Shown in pieces: positions 14,165 to 22,254 of a stretch of 64,000 nucleotides of DNA. The position numbers and the translations under genes were made by a program. Each line of letters begins with the position of its first letter. Position 1 is the stretch's first letter. Location of the stretch: positions 1 to 64,000 of the IMG/VR virus record IMGVR_UViG_3300021963_005267. One strand, 5' to 3'. The stretch comes from a virus. The notes under the pieces are model-generated. The model was not told the origin of the DNA and ran no database searches. It saw nothing but the letters and a program-made list of their open reading frames with translations.

Positions 14165-15338
14165 GTGCGGTGATTAGATCACTTATCATAGCGTCATCAT
14201 GAAATGGTGTAGGCGCAAAGCGTAAACGCTCTGTGCCGACATCAACCGTAGGATAGTTAATAGGCTGCACGTAGATGTTATAATCGTTTAATAAACGATC
14301 GCTCATCATTTTACATTTCTTAGCTTCGCCTACTAACAGCGGCACGATGTGAGTAGTAGAGCATTCCATTAAAGGTAATCCATTTTCTTTTAACAGAGTT
14401 TTTAATTTGTTTGCTCTTTCCTGATGCTTGACGCGAATCTCATCGTGATCTTTTAACCATTTGACAGCTGCCAGGGCACCTGCACAGGCCACAGGACTCA
14501 TACTGGTAGTAAAGATAAATCCAGCAGCCACTGAACGAATAGCATCGACGACGTCAGCATCGGCAGCTATATAACCGCCTTGGACTCCAAACGCTTTGCC
14601 TAATGTACCGTTGATTATATCAACTCGGCTTTCCAAACCTAGTTCTTCAACCTTGCCACCTCCGTGGGTGCCATAGAGTCCTACCGCGTGTACTTCGTCG
14701 ATGTAAGTGATAGCATTGTATTTGTCGGCTAAGTCGCAGATCTCTTTGATGTGTCCTACATCACCGTCCATCGAATAAACTGATTCAAATACAATACAAG
14801 GTGTTTGTCCAGTTAGAGTTACATTGATCAATTTATCTTCTAGATCTTGTAAATCATTGTGTTTAAACACAGTTTTGGCTGCACGACTATGACTCATTCC
14901 TACTATCAAACTGTTATGATTATTTTCGTCTGATAAAAAATGTATATCAGGAATGATTTTGCTAAGGGCAATCAATGTCCATTCGTTGGCTACATAAGCC
15001 GAACTGAACAACAAGGCTCTGCTTTTATTATGCAACATTGCAAGCTCATGTTCTAATGCCACGTGATAGTGGCTGGTACCCCCTATGTTGCGTGTACCAC
15101 CTGATCCAGACCCTGTTTGGTCTAAAGCGGTGTGCATGGCATCTAATACAACCTTGTTTTGACCCATGCCTAGATAATCATTTGAGCACCAATTAACTAT
15201 AGTTTTAATGTTATATGGGCCGTACCAAATTGCTTTAGGAAAATCTCCTCGCTCGCGGACGATGTCGTTAAACACACGATATTTTCCGTTATCTTTGAGA
15301 TCTTTTATTAGTTGTTTGAAAGGTTCTTTGTTGATCAT
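14145..15338 (-). CDS. hemA: 5-aminolevulinate synthase (Shemin pathway)
   Basis: 397 residues, a complete PLP-dependent alpha-oxoamine synthase. It condenses glycine with succinyl-CoA to 5-aminolevulinate, the first committed tetrapyrrole intermediate. Asp214 and His217 in [10 protein letters not shown] and the PLP-binding Lys248 in [14 protein letters not shown] fall at the same numbers as in the Rhodobacter enzyme; [18 protein letters not shown] is the ALAS-type glycine-rich segment. In bacteria this route is alphaproteobacterial, so the gene points to such a host or donor. A late-type TAAATA ends 8 bases before the ATG with no ribosome-binding site. A related 2-amino-3-ketobutyrate CoA ligase is less likely. 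Confidence 0.92.
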   Translation of the reverse strand: MINKEPFKQLIKDLKDNGKYRVFNDIVRERGDFPKAIWYGPYNIKTIVNWCSNDYLGMGQNKVVLDAMHTALDQTGSGSGGTRNIGGTSHYHVALEHELAMLHNKSRALLFSSAYVANEWTLIALSKIIPDIHFLSDENNHNSLIVGMSHSRAAKTVFKHNDLQDLEDKLINVTLTGQTPCIVFESVYSMDGDVGHIKEICDLADKYNAITYIDEVHAVGLYGTHGGGKVEELGLESRVDIINGTLGKAFGVQGGYIAADADVVDAIRSVAAGFIFTTSMSPVACAGALAAVKWLKDHDEIRVKHQERANKLKTLLKENGLPLMECSTTHIVPLLVGEAKKCKMMSDRLLNDYNIYVQPINYPTVDVGTERLRFAPTPFHDDAMISDLITALKHVCQ

Positions 15339-15346
15339 AGTAAGCT

Positions 15347-15362
15347 TATTTAACCGCTAAAT
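15347..15362. promoter_or_regulatory. Back-to-back late promoters
   Basis: TATTTA (15347-15352, TAAATA on the minus strand, for 5-aminolevulinate synthase) and TAAATA (15357-15362, plus strand, for the gene at 15382) face outward with 4 bases between them. Confidence 0.55.
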
Positions 15363-15381
15363 ATTCAATCGGAGATTTGAA

Positions 15382-15633
15382 ATGGATATTGTACAACTAG
15401 ATGTGCCTTTGTTTATACGGCTGTTAGAGCTAGCACGTGAAGATGTTAAGCAAGATGCTGATTTGCACGATGTAGCAGAAGCAGTGATCAAAATGAGCCA
15501 AAATGGTCCTGTGACTATGGCAGACTATGACGAGATCGTAGCGTTTATGAATAAGCAAGGAGAACCTGCTCCTGAACAGCCCGCAGAATCTTATGATGAA
15601 CTAGATAGGATCAAGCATCTAGGAGGTCTATAA
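15382..15633 (+). CDS. Hypothetical protein, 83 residues
   Basis: MDIVQLDVPLFIRLLELARE..., acidic and helical, ending KHLGGL; similar-looking small proteins occur before structural genes in T4-like phages, with unknown role. It has GGAG before the ATG and overlaps the next gene by one base (TAATG). Confidence 0.7.
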   Translation: MDIVQLDVPLFIRLLELAREDVKQDADLHDVAEAVIKMSQNGPVTMADYDEIVAFMNKQGEPAPEQPAESYDELDRIKHLGGL

Positions 15634-16055
15634 TGGCCAACATTACTATTTCTGTACAAAGCTTTTTAAACTCAGCTAACAATCTAAGTATCACTATCGA
15701 TAATGCACAGACTGTGGCTCAATTAAAAACTGCTATCAATGCAGCTGAAAGTACTCCGACCGCTATAATGGATTTGTTTCTAAACGGAACAAAGCTAACA
15801 GATGCAACAACATTAACAGCCAGCGGATTAATCTCAGGATCATATATTAAAACATCTAACAATTTAACACAGGCTGGGCTTTGGACTAAACAGGAACGAC
15901 AAGATTATAAATTACAATTAGCAGCATTGAGAAGATCTGCAACTGGTCGTCGATCAACTTACGATGTTAACGAGCTGCCTAATCCTTATAATGGAAATGA
16001 TAGTGCTCCGGACGACGGAGCATCTACATTAGTAGTTGGCCGCCCTTGGAGTTAA
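15633..16055 (+). CDS. Virion-associated protein with a ubiquitin-like N-terminal domain
   Basis: 140 residues. Residues 3-75 (ITISVQSFLNSANNLSITID, then VAQLKTAINAA, LFLNGTKLTDATTL, ASGLISGSYI) follow the beta-grasp pattern of ubiquitin-like domains: strand, strand, helix with LK..I, a G..L.D..TL turn, then a final strand. The C-terminal 60 residues look disordered. No conjugation machinery is seen, so it is probably a structural use of the fold. The neighbours are virion genes. Confidence 0.6.
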   Translation: MANITISVQSFLNSANNLSITIDNAQTVAQLKTAINAAESTPTAIMDLFLNGTKLTDATTLTASGLISGSYIKTSNNLTQAGLWTKQERQDYKLQLAALRRSATGRRSTYDVNELPNPYNGNDSAPDDGASTLVVGRPWS

Positions 16056-16058
16056 TCT

Positions 16059-16874
16059 ATGGGCGTTCGTAATAAGAATTCTACAAATTACGTCCATCCT
16101 GACGAAGCTAATATTTTAAACCTTCATAAGGCTATGGAGTATAATAGTGGCGGACAGCCTGTTGTACGAGTACAGGATTTTAACCTAGCTGTTGCTCAGG
16201 GTAAAGTACCAGGAGTCACAGGAATAAACATTTCAGGTTATCAGCCAGCCGCAGGAACGACTTTCACTCCAGCCTGGCGTGACGGAGCGTATGTTTACTT
16301 TCCTACAGCACAAGTAGTTCGGGTGTGGAGCGAGTCAGCATCCGACACTAATGTAAGTGTTCAAATTATTGGATTAGATGCTAACTACGTACTTCAAACA
16401 GAAACAGTTTTATTAAACAATGGGATAACTGGAGTACTTACTACTAAACAGTTTTTAAGAATTAATACTATTCGCCTAACACGAACTCCAAACAATTTAG
16501 GATTATTACACGCAGGTAGTAGTGATAAGGCTATAACACTAGCATACATTGGAACTGTAGCTTCGGGGCCTGAGATGGGAATAAGCCAGATGACTGTCTA
16601 CACCGTACCAGCAGGATATACATTTTATCTAACACAAAGTAATTGGTACACAGCAGGTAGCCAACCAGCTAACTATAGAAGTTGGACACAAACTCCTGAC
16701 GGACTTATTACAGTTGTTTTGAACTTTCCTTTAGTTTCTCAGTATAATTCTACAAAAGTTGTTCCTCGCCCGTACCCAGAAAAAACAGATATACAATGGC
16801 AAGTTTCAGCTTCGGGTAACGTAGCTATTGGCGGACAGATAGAAGGTTATCTGATTAGTAATAGCGTAATATAA
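16059..16874 (+). CDS. Predicted virion structural protein
   Basis: 271 residues, beta-rich with few charges. Two similar halves are suggested by VRVWSESASDTNVSVQIIGL and later TVYTVPAGYTFYLTQSNWYT, like bacterial-phage neck or tail-surface proteins. No enzyme motif. It lies 3 bases after the ubiquitin-like gene in a run of virion genes. Confidence 0.65.
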   Translation: MGVRNKNSTNYVHPDEANILNLHKAMEYNSGGQPVVRVQDFNLAVAQGKVPGVTGINISGYQPAAGTTFTPAWRDGAYVYFPTAQVVRVWSESASDTNVSVQIIGLDANYVLQTETVLLNNGITGVLTTKQFLRINTIRLTRTPNNLGLLHAGSSDKAITLAYIGTVASGPEMGISQMTVYTVPAGYTFYLTQSNWYTAGSQPANYRSWTQTPDGLITVVLNFPLVSQYNSTKVVPRPYPEKTDIQWQVSASGNVAIGGQIEGYLISNSVI

Positions 16875-16887
16875 GATAAGTAATAAT

Positions 16888-17151
16888 ATGAGAGCTAGAG
16901 AATTTATCATTAATGTTCCCATTAATATTAAAATTAATGGCGATGGTGATCCAGAAGTGGATGTAGCAGGTTCGGATCCCGCCAAGGATCCATCTGATCT
17001 TGACCCAAATCCTGTAATGGTACCTCCATTACAACAAGAATTAGAGCTTAAAAAAGCTGATCAAGGAAAAACTTCTCCGATAATTAAAGATCTAACACAG
17101 GACGAAGTAGAACACGATCCCCAAAATCCTATCTATAACAGACCCAGATAA
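16888..17151 (+). CDS. Small conserved phage protein, 87 residues
   Basis: MRAREFIINVPINIKINGDG then an acidic linker and the motif VMVPPLQQELELKKAD, which recurs in small proteins of T4-like marine phages next to fibre genes. The MRAREF start resembles the capsid-targeting-like leaders seen later in the window, without a clear cleavage site. Function unknown. Confidence 0.7.
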   Translation: MRAREFIINVPINIKINGDGDPEVDVAGSDPAKDPSDLDPNPVMVPPLQQELELKKADQGKTSPIIKDLTQDEVEHDPQNPIYNRPR

Positions 17152-17154
17152 ATA
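17149..17154 (+). promoter_or_regulatory. Late promoter GATAAATA
   Basis: It overlaps the stop of the preceding gene and lies 19 bases before the GTG start at 17174; AGGG serves as a ribosome-binding site. Confidence 0.65.
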
Positions 17155-17173
17155 CCCAAAGTAGGGTGAATCT

Positions 17174-20100
17174 GTGGCATTTTTTAGAAAAATACAAGCA
17201 GGCCTAGTCAAGGCTAATATTACCGATTTTGTTGGAGAAGTAGGAACTCTCTTCTTCAATGTTGAAACCGGAGAATTGCGACTTTCTGACGGTGTAACTC
17301 CTGGTGGCTTGCCAGTCAGCGGAAATTCTACAACAGTTGTAAGCACTGTAACACCTAATAATCTTCCTAATGGTTCTTTTTGGTATAATCCTGATAATAA
17401 CGAACTTCTTGTTTATCACGACGATGGATATTCGCCTAATTGGGCCACAATTAGTGGTGGTAATGGTTCAGGAGTTAGAGGTTTCACGGGTAGTCAAGGT
17501 GTAGGATATACAGGTTCACGAGGTTCAGTAGGTTCAGTAGGCTATACTGGTAGTCTTGGTTATACTGGTAGTATTGGACCTCTAGGACCTAGAGGCAACA
17601 TCGGTTACACCGGTTCTGCCAGCACAGTAGCAGGATATACAGGATCATTAGGATATACAGGCTCTGCAGGCGCTGGCTATACAGGTAGTGCTGGATTTGT
17701 AGGAAGTCAAGGAATACAAGGACAACAGGGAAATCTAGGACCACAGGGGTATTCCGGTTCACAGGGTATTATTGGCTACACAGGTAGTCGAGGTTTTACA
17801 GGATCGCGCGGAGATCAGGGTGTAATTGGTCCTGTTGGTCTCACTGGTTCTACAGGATATATTGGCAGTAGGGGAGTCCAGGGAGAACAAGGTAGTCAAG
17901 GATTGCAAGGATTTACTGGTAGTGTTGGAGCTCAAGGACCAATGGGCTATACTGGTTCGGCCAGTACTGTAAGAGGGTATACCGGTTCAGTTGGGTTAAC
18001 AACAGGACTGACCAGCAACTTAATTAATACAATTACAGTTGACAGTGGTTATAGTATATTACCAGAAACAGATTCGCAACAGGATTTGGGATCTTTACAG
18101 AAAAAATTTAGATCTCTTTATCTGTCTTCAAATACATTATACATTGAAAACAACAAAATCACTGTCAATCAACAAGGTGAATTTTTATTCTTTGATGGAT
18201 CTAATAATCTAGTTCCTGTACACGCAAAAGAAATCTTTATTGGTAGCGAAGAAGATTCTGCATTAATTAGAAAAAATCCTGCAACTGGTCTCGTTGAACT
18301 ACTGCTCAATCCCGGAACTACAGAACAAGAAACTTATAACATTGCTATTGGTTTTACTGGTAGTCAAGGATATACCGGTAGTAGAGGTATTCCAGGAGAA
18401 TATGCAGGTCTAGGATATACTGGAAGTCAAGGAGTTATAGGATATACTGGCAGCACTGGTTATACTGGAAGTTCTGCTAAACTTACAGTTAGTCTTATAG
18501 ATAATAGTACAGTATCAAATGTATTGACTAATATTGATACAATTAGATTTGACAGTGATGCTGGATTTGACGTTACTGATTTAGGGCAAGGTGCTGTTAA
18601 AGTTGGTATGAACTCTACCTTTAAGTATTGGGTAGTAGAAGGACAAGACACCCTAGTAGCACAGGGCTTAGATACAATCAAATTAGTTGCAGGTAATAAT
18701 ATTACTTTGGTTACTAATGCTACTAATGATCCTAAGGAACTAACAATCTCAGCGAATGCACCCACTGGGTTTGTAGGATCTAAAGGTTATACCGGTAGTC
18801 AAGGATTGCAAGGATTTACTGGTAGTAAAGGTGAAATCGGAATTCGAGGCGCACCCGGGGCGGACGGTCGAGACGGACAAATTGGATACACTGGTAGTTT
18901 AGGTTATACCGGTAGTCGTGGATCAAAAGGCGATCAAGGTGATCAGGGAGCAATTGGCTATACGGGCAGTCAGGGACCGCAAGGTGATCAAGGACCTACA
19001 GGTGATACTGGAGACACCGGTTTTGTAGGAAGTAGAGGAGCATTAGGATATACTGGCAGCATTGGTTACACAGGTAGTCAAGGTATTCCAGGTGAATATG
19101 CTGCCTTAGGTTTCACAGGCAGTCAAGGAGTTATTGGATACGTTGGATCTTTTGGCTACACAGGTAGTCGGGGTATTACTGGATACACAGGGTCAATCGG
19201 AAATTTAGGATATACTGGTAGTATTGGCTACACAGGTAGTCAAGGGGTAGGATACACAGGATCTCTAGGTTATGCAGGCAGTCAAGGTGACATTGGGTAC
19301 ACCGGTTCAATAGGATATACGGGTAGTCAAGGAGTAGGATACACAGGATCACAGGGCAATATTGGATACACAGGATCACAGGGCAATATTGGATACACAG
19401 GTAGCAGAGGTATTCCAGGAGAATATGCAGGTCTAGGATATACCGGAAGTCAAGGTGACATTGGGTACACCGGTTCAATAGGATATACGGGTAGTCAAGG
19501 TATAGGATATACGGGTAGTCGAGGTAGTACTGGATTTACTGGATCGTTAGGTGACCAAGGTCCTATAGGTTATAGTGGTAGTCGTGGGTTTGTGGGTAGT
19601 CGCGGAATACAAGGTGAACAAGGTATTCAAGGTATCATTGGTTATACAGGAAGTCAAGGCGCCCAGGGCGACCAGGGCATTCAAGGTGACCAAGGTGACC
19701 AAGGCAATACAGGATTCACAGGAAGTAAAGGATTTACCGGTAGTCAAGGTATCCCAGGTGAATATGCTGCTCTAGGATATACTGGATCTCGTGGGGTTAC
19801 TGGATTTACAGGCAGTCAAGGCATTCAAGGAATTCAAGGAGTTATTGGGTATACTGGTAGTCAAGGTAATACAGGATTCACAGGAAGTAAAGGCTTTACT
19901 GGTAGTCAAGGTATCCCAGGTGAATATGCAGGTCTAGGATATACTGGATCACAAGGATATACTGGGTTTGTAGGATCCAAAGGTGATCTAGGAGACCAAG
20001 GACCTAGAGGTTATTCAGGAAGTCAAGGCGTTCAAGGCGTTCAAGGCGTTCAAGGGGACATTGGTTATACTGGCAGTCGTGGATTTACTGGTAGTCAAGG

Positions 20101-22225
20101 TATTATTGGAGTCACTGGTAATACAGGGTTTACTGGTAGCCGAGGAGTTATTGGCTACACAGGTAGTCAAGGCCTAATAGGAGACACTGGTTTTGTAGGA
20201 AGTCAAGGATCATTAGGATATACCGGTAGTATTGGCTATACAGGTAGTCAAGGTATTCCAGGTGAATATGCTGCTTTAGGATTTACAGGTAGTCAAGGCA
20301 TTCAAGGCATTCAAGGAGTTATTGGGTATACTGGTAGTCAAGGCAGTATAGGATTCACAGGAAGCAAAGGATTCACAGGTAGCATTGGTAATTTAGGATA
20401 TACTGGCAGTCAAGGTATACAGGGTATACAGGGTATACAGGGTATACAGGGAGTCATTGGTTATTCTGGCAGTTTAGGTTATACAGGTAGTCAAGGACAA
20501 CAAGGGGATGTTGGTTTTGTAGGAAGTCGAGGACTAACTGGTTTTACAGGTAGCAGAGGTATTCCGGGAGAGTTTGCTGGTTTAGGTTACACTGGGTCGA
20601 TAGGATTTACTGGTTCCAAAGGAGAAAAAGGAGACCCAGACGGATACACCGGTAGTAGAGGCTATACAGGCAGCGAAGGATACACAGGATCTAAAGGAGA
20701 TCTTGGAGATCAAGGCCTTAGAGGTTTCACAGGTAGTCAAGGTGTTCAAGGTGTTCAAGGCGATCAGGGATCAGAAGGATACGCCGGTAGTAGAGGATAT
20801 ACAGGTAGCCAAGGATTTACAGGGGCACAGGGTCTTGTAGGATATACCGGTAGTAGAGGATATACAGGCAGCAGAGGATCACAAGGTATACAAGGAGACC
20901 TTGGTTATACTGGCAGTGAAGGATCTCAAGGCCCCCAAGGCGACACTGGTTATACTGGATCTGCCAGTACTGTGATAGGTTTCACAGGTAGTCAGGGAGT
21001 CAACGGATATACCGGCAGTCAGGGATTTACAGGAAGTGTTGGTTATACTGGATCTGCCAGTACTGTGATAGGTTTCACAGGTAGTCAGGGAGTCAACGGA
21101 TATACCGGCAGTCAGGGAGTCAACGGATATACCGGCAGTAGAGGGTTCCTTGGATCACAAGGTATTGTCGGCCCTATTGGTTTTACCGGATCACGAGGCA
21201 ATATTGGTTATACGGGTTCACAAGGCGACATTGGACCTATTGGTTACACCGGCAGTAAAGGTGATATTGGATTCACTGGCAGTGTTGGATTTGTAGGATC
21301 AAGAGGTGCCGACGGAGTCATAGGTCAAGATGGTTATACTGGATCACAGGGCAATATTGGATACACAGGATCAAGAGGTATTGACGGAGTCATAGGTCAA
21401 GATGGTTATACTGGATCACAGGGCAATATTGGATATACCGGATCAAGAGGTATTGACGGAGTCATAGGTCGAGATGGATATACTGGATCAAGAGGTGCCG
21501 ACGGAGTCATAGGTCGAGATGGCTATACAGGTTCACAAGGCAATATTGGTTATACTGGATCAAGAGGTGCCGACGGAGTCATAGGTCGAGATGGTTATAC
21601 TGGTAGTCAAGGTATCCCAGGTGAATATGCAGGTCTGGGTTATACTGGATCAAGAGGTAATATTGGTTATACCGGATCACAGGGCAATATTGGTTATACT
21701 GGATCAAGAGGTGCCGACGGAGTCATAGGTCGAGATGGTTATACCGGATCACAGGGCAATATTGGTTATACTGGATCAAGAGGTATTGCTGGAGAATATG
21801 CAGCTCTAGGTTACACAGGATCACAGGGCAATATTGGATACACAGGATCACAGGGCAATATTGGATACACAGGTAGTCAAGGAACCACAGGTTTTACAGG
21901 TAGTATTGGTGTTACTGGTTATACGGGATCAAGAGGATTACAAGGAACTGGATTAAACATTACAGGATTTGTTGGATCAAGTGCAGCATTGTCTAATCAA
22001 TATAACGGCACAATAGGAGACGGGTATCTAGCAGTTAATACCGGTAATCTATGGATATGGAACGGAAGTCTGTGGACAGATGTTGGCCAAATAAGGGGAT
22101 ATACAGGCAGTGCAGGCACAGGCGGTGGCGGTGGTGCAGCTAATTTTGGTAATCTTGATGGCGGTTTGCCTAACAGTAACTATGGCGGAATACAGAGCAT
22201 AGATGCTGGCGGAGTCACAGCATAA
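17174..22225 (+). CDS. Giant collagen-like tail fibre protein
   Basis: 1683 residues from a GTG start. Residues 1-80 (FFRKIQAGLVKANITDFVGE..., then a FNVETGELRLSDG segment) resemble the N-terminal domains of phage fibres. Collagen-like Gly-X-Y tracts follow, interrupted at about 283-395 and 440-530, then a nearly continuous tract from about 532 to 1593 made of GYT-GSQ-type triplets; Thr recurs at the Y position and Gln, Arg or Leu after GS. Recurrent GIPGEYA(A/G)LG units break the triplet phase. The last 90 residues (YNGTIGDGYLAVNTGNLWIW) form a small tip domain. It should trimerise into a very long rod. The downstream oxygenases and glycosyltransferase may modify it (inference). Confidence 0.88.
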   Translation: MAFFRKIQAGLVKANITDFVGEVGTLFFNVETGELRLSDGVTPGGLPVSGNSTTVVSTVTPNNLPNGSFWYNPDNNELLVYHDDGYSPNWATISGGNGSGVRGFTGSQGVGYTGSRGSVGSVGYTGSLGYTGSIGPLGPRGNIGYTGSASTVAGYTGSLGYTGSAGAGYTGSAGFVGSQGIQGQQGNLGPQGYSGSQGIIGYTGSRGFTGSRGDQGVIGPVGLTGSTGYIGSRGVQGEQGSQGLQGFTGSVGAQGPMGYTGSASTVRGYTGSVGLTTGLTSNLINTITVDSGYSILPETDSQQDLGSLQKKFRSLYLSSNTLYIENNKITVNQQGEFLFFDGSNNLVPVHAKEIFIGSEEDSALIRKNPATGLVELLLNPGTTEQETYNIAIGFTGSQGYTGSRGIPGEYAGLGYTGSQGVIGYTGSTGYTGSSAKLTVSLIDNSTVSNVLTNIDTIRFDSDAGFDVTDLGQGAVKVGMNSTFKYWVVEGQDTLVAQGLDTIKLVAGNNITLVTNATNDPKELTISANAPTGFVGSKGYTGSQGLQGFTGSKGEIGIRGAPGADGRDGQIGYTGSLGYTGSRGSKGDQGDQGAIGYTGSQGPQGDQGPTGDTGDTGFVGSRGALGYTGSIGYTGSQGIPGEYAALGFTGSQGVIGYVGSFGYTGSRGITGYTGSIGNLGYTGSIGYTGSQGVGYTGSLGYAGSQGDIGYTGSIGYTGSQGVGYTGSQGNIGYTGSQGNIGYTGSRGIPGEYAGLGYTGSQGDIGYTGSIGYTGSQGIGYTGSRGSTGFTGSLGDQGPIGYSGSRGFVGSRGIQGEQGIQGIIGYTGSQGAQGDQGIQGDQGDQGNTGFTGSKGFTGSQGIPGEYAALGYTGSRGVTGFTGSQGIQGIQGVIGYTGSQGNTGFTGSKGFTGSQGIPGEYAGLGYTGSQGYTGFVGSKGDLGDQGPRGYSGSQGVQGVQGVQGDIGYTGSRGFTGSQGIIGVTGNTGFTGSRGVIGYTGSQGLIGDTGFVGSQGSLGYTGSIGYTGSQGIPGEYAALGFTGSQGIQGIQGVIGYTGSQGSIGFTGSKGFTGSIGNLGYTGSQGIQGIQGIQGIQGVIGYSGSLGYTGSQGQQGDVGFVGSRGLTGFTGSRGIPGEFAGLGYTGSIGFTGSKGEKGDPDGYTGSRGYTGSEGYTGSKGDLGDQGLRGFTGSQGVQGVQGDQGSEGYAGSRGYTGSQGFTGAQGLVGYTGSRGYTGSRGSQGIQGDLGYTGSEGSQGPQGDTGYTGSASTVIGFTGSQGVNGYTGSQGFTGSVGYTGSASTVIGFTGSQGVNGYTGSQGVNGYTGSRGFLGSQGIVGPIGFTGSRGNIGYTGSQGDIGPIGYTGSKGDIGFTGSVGFVGSRGADGVIGQDGYTGSQGNIGYTGSRGIDGVIGQDGYTGSQGNIGYTGSRGIDGVIGRDGYTGSRGADGVIGRDGYTGSQGNIGYTGSRGADGVIGRDGYTGSQGIPGEYAGLGYTGSRGNIGYTGSQGNIGYTGSRGADGVIGRDGYTGSQGNIGYTGSRGIAGEYAALGYTGSQGNIGYTGSQGNIGYTGSQGTTGFTGSIGVTGYTGSRGLQGTGLNITGFVGSSAALSNQYNGTIGDGYLAVNTGNLWIWNGSLWTDVGQIRGYTGSAGTGGGGGAANFGNLDGGLPNSNYGGIQSIDAGGVTA
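21299..21860 (+). repeat. Near-identical DNA repeats inside the collagen-like gene
   Basis: Units encoding GADGVIGRDGYTGSQGNIG, or variants with Ile or Gln, recur at about 21305, 21377, 21449, 21493, 21566 and 21712 with long runs of identical bases. Such tracts are prone to slippage or unequal recombination that changes fibre length by whole triplets. Confidence 0.8.
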
Positions 22226-22228
22226 ATA
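22223..22228 (+). promoter_or_regulatory. Late promoter CATAAATA
   Basis: It overlaps the stop of the collagen-like gene and lies 26 bases before the ATG at 22255. Confidence 0.55.
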
Positions 22229-22254
22229 TGAAAATAATAGCAGATTAATAAAAA

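Noticed and set aside
17470-22000. Short spaced DNA repeats that could look like a CRISPR array
   Set aside because: The repeats are in frame, vary by synonymous changes, and encode Gly-X-Y triplets with no constant spacer length.
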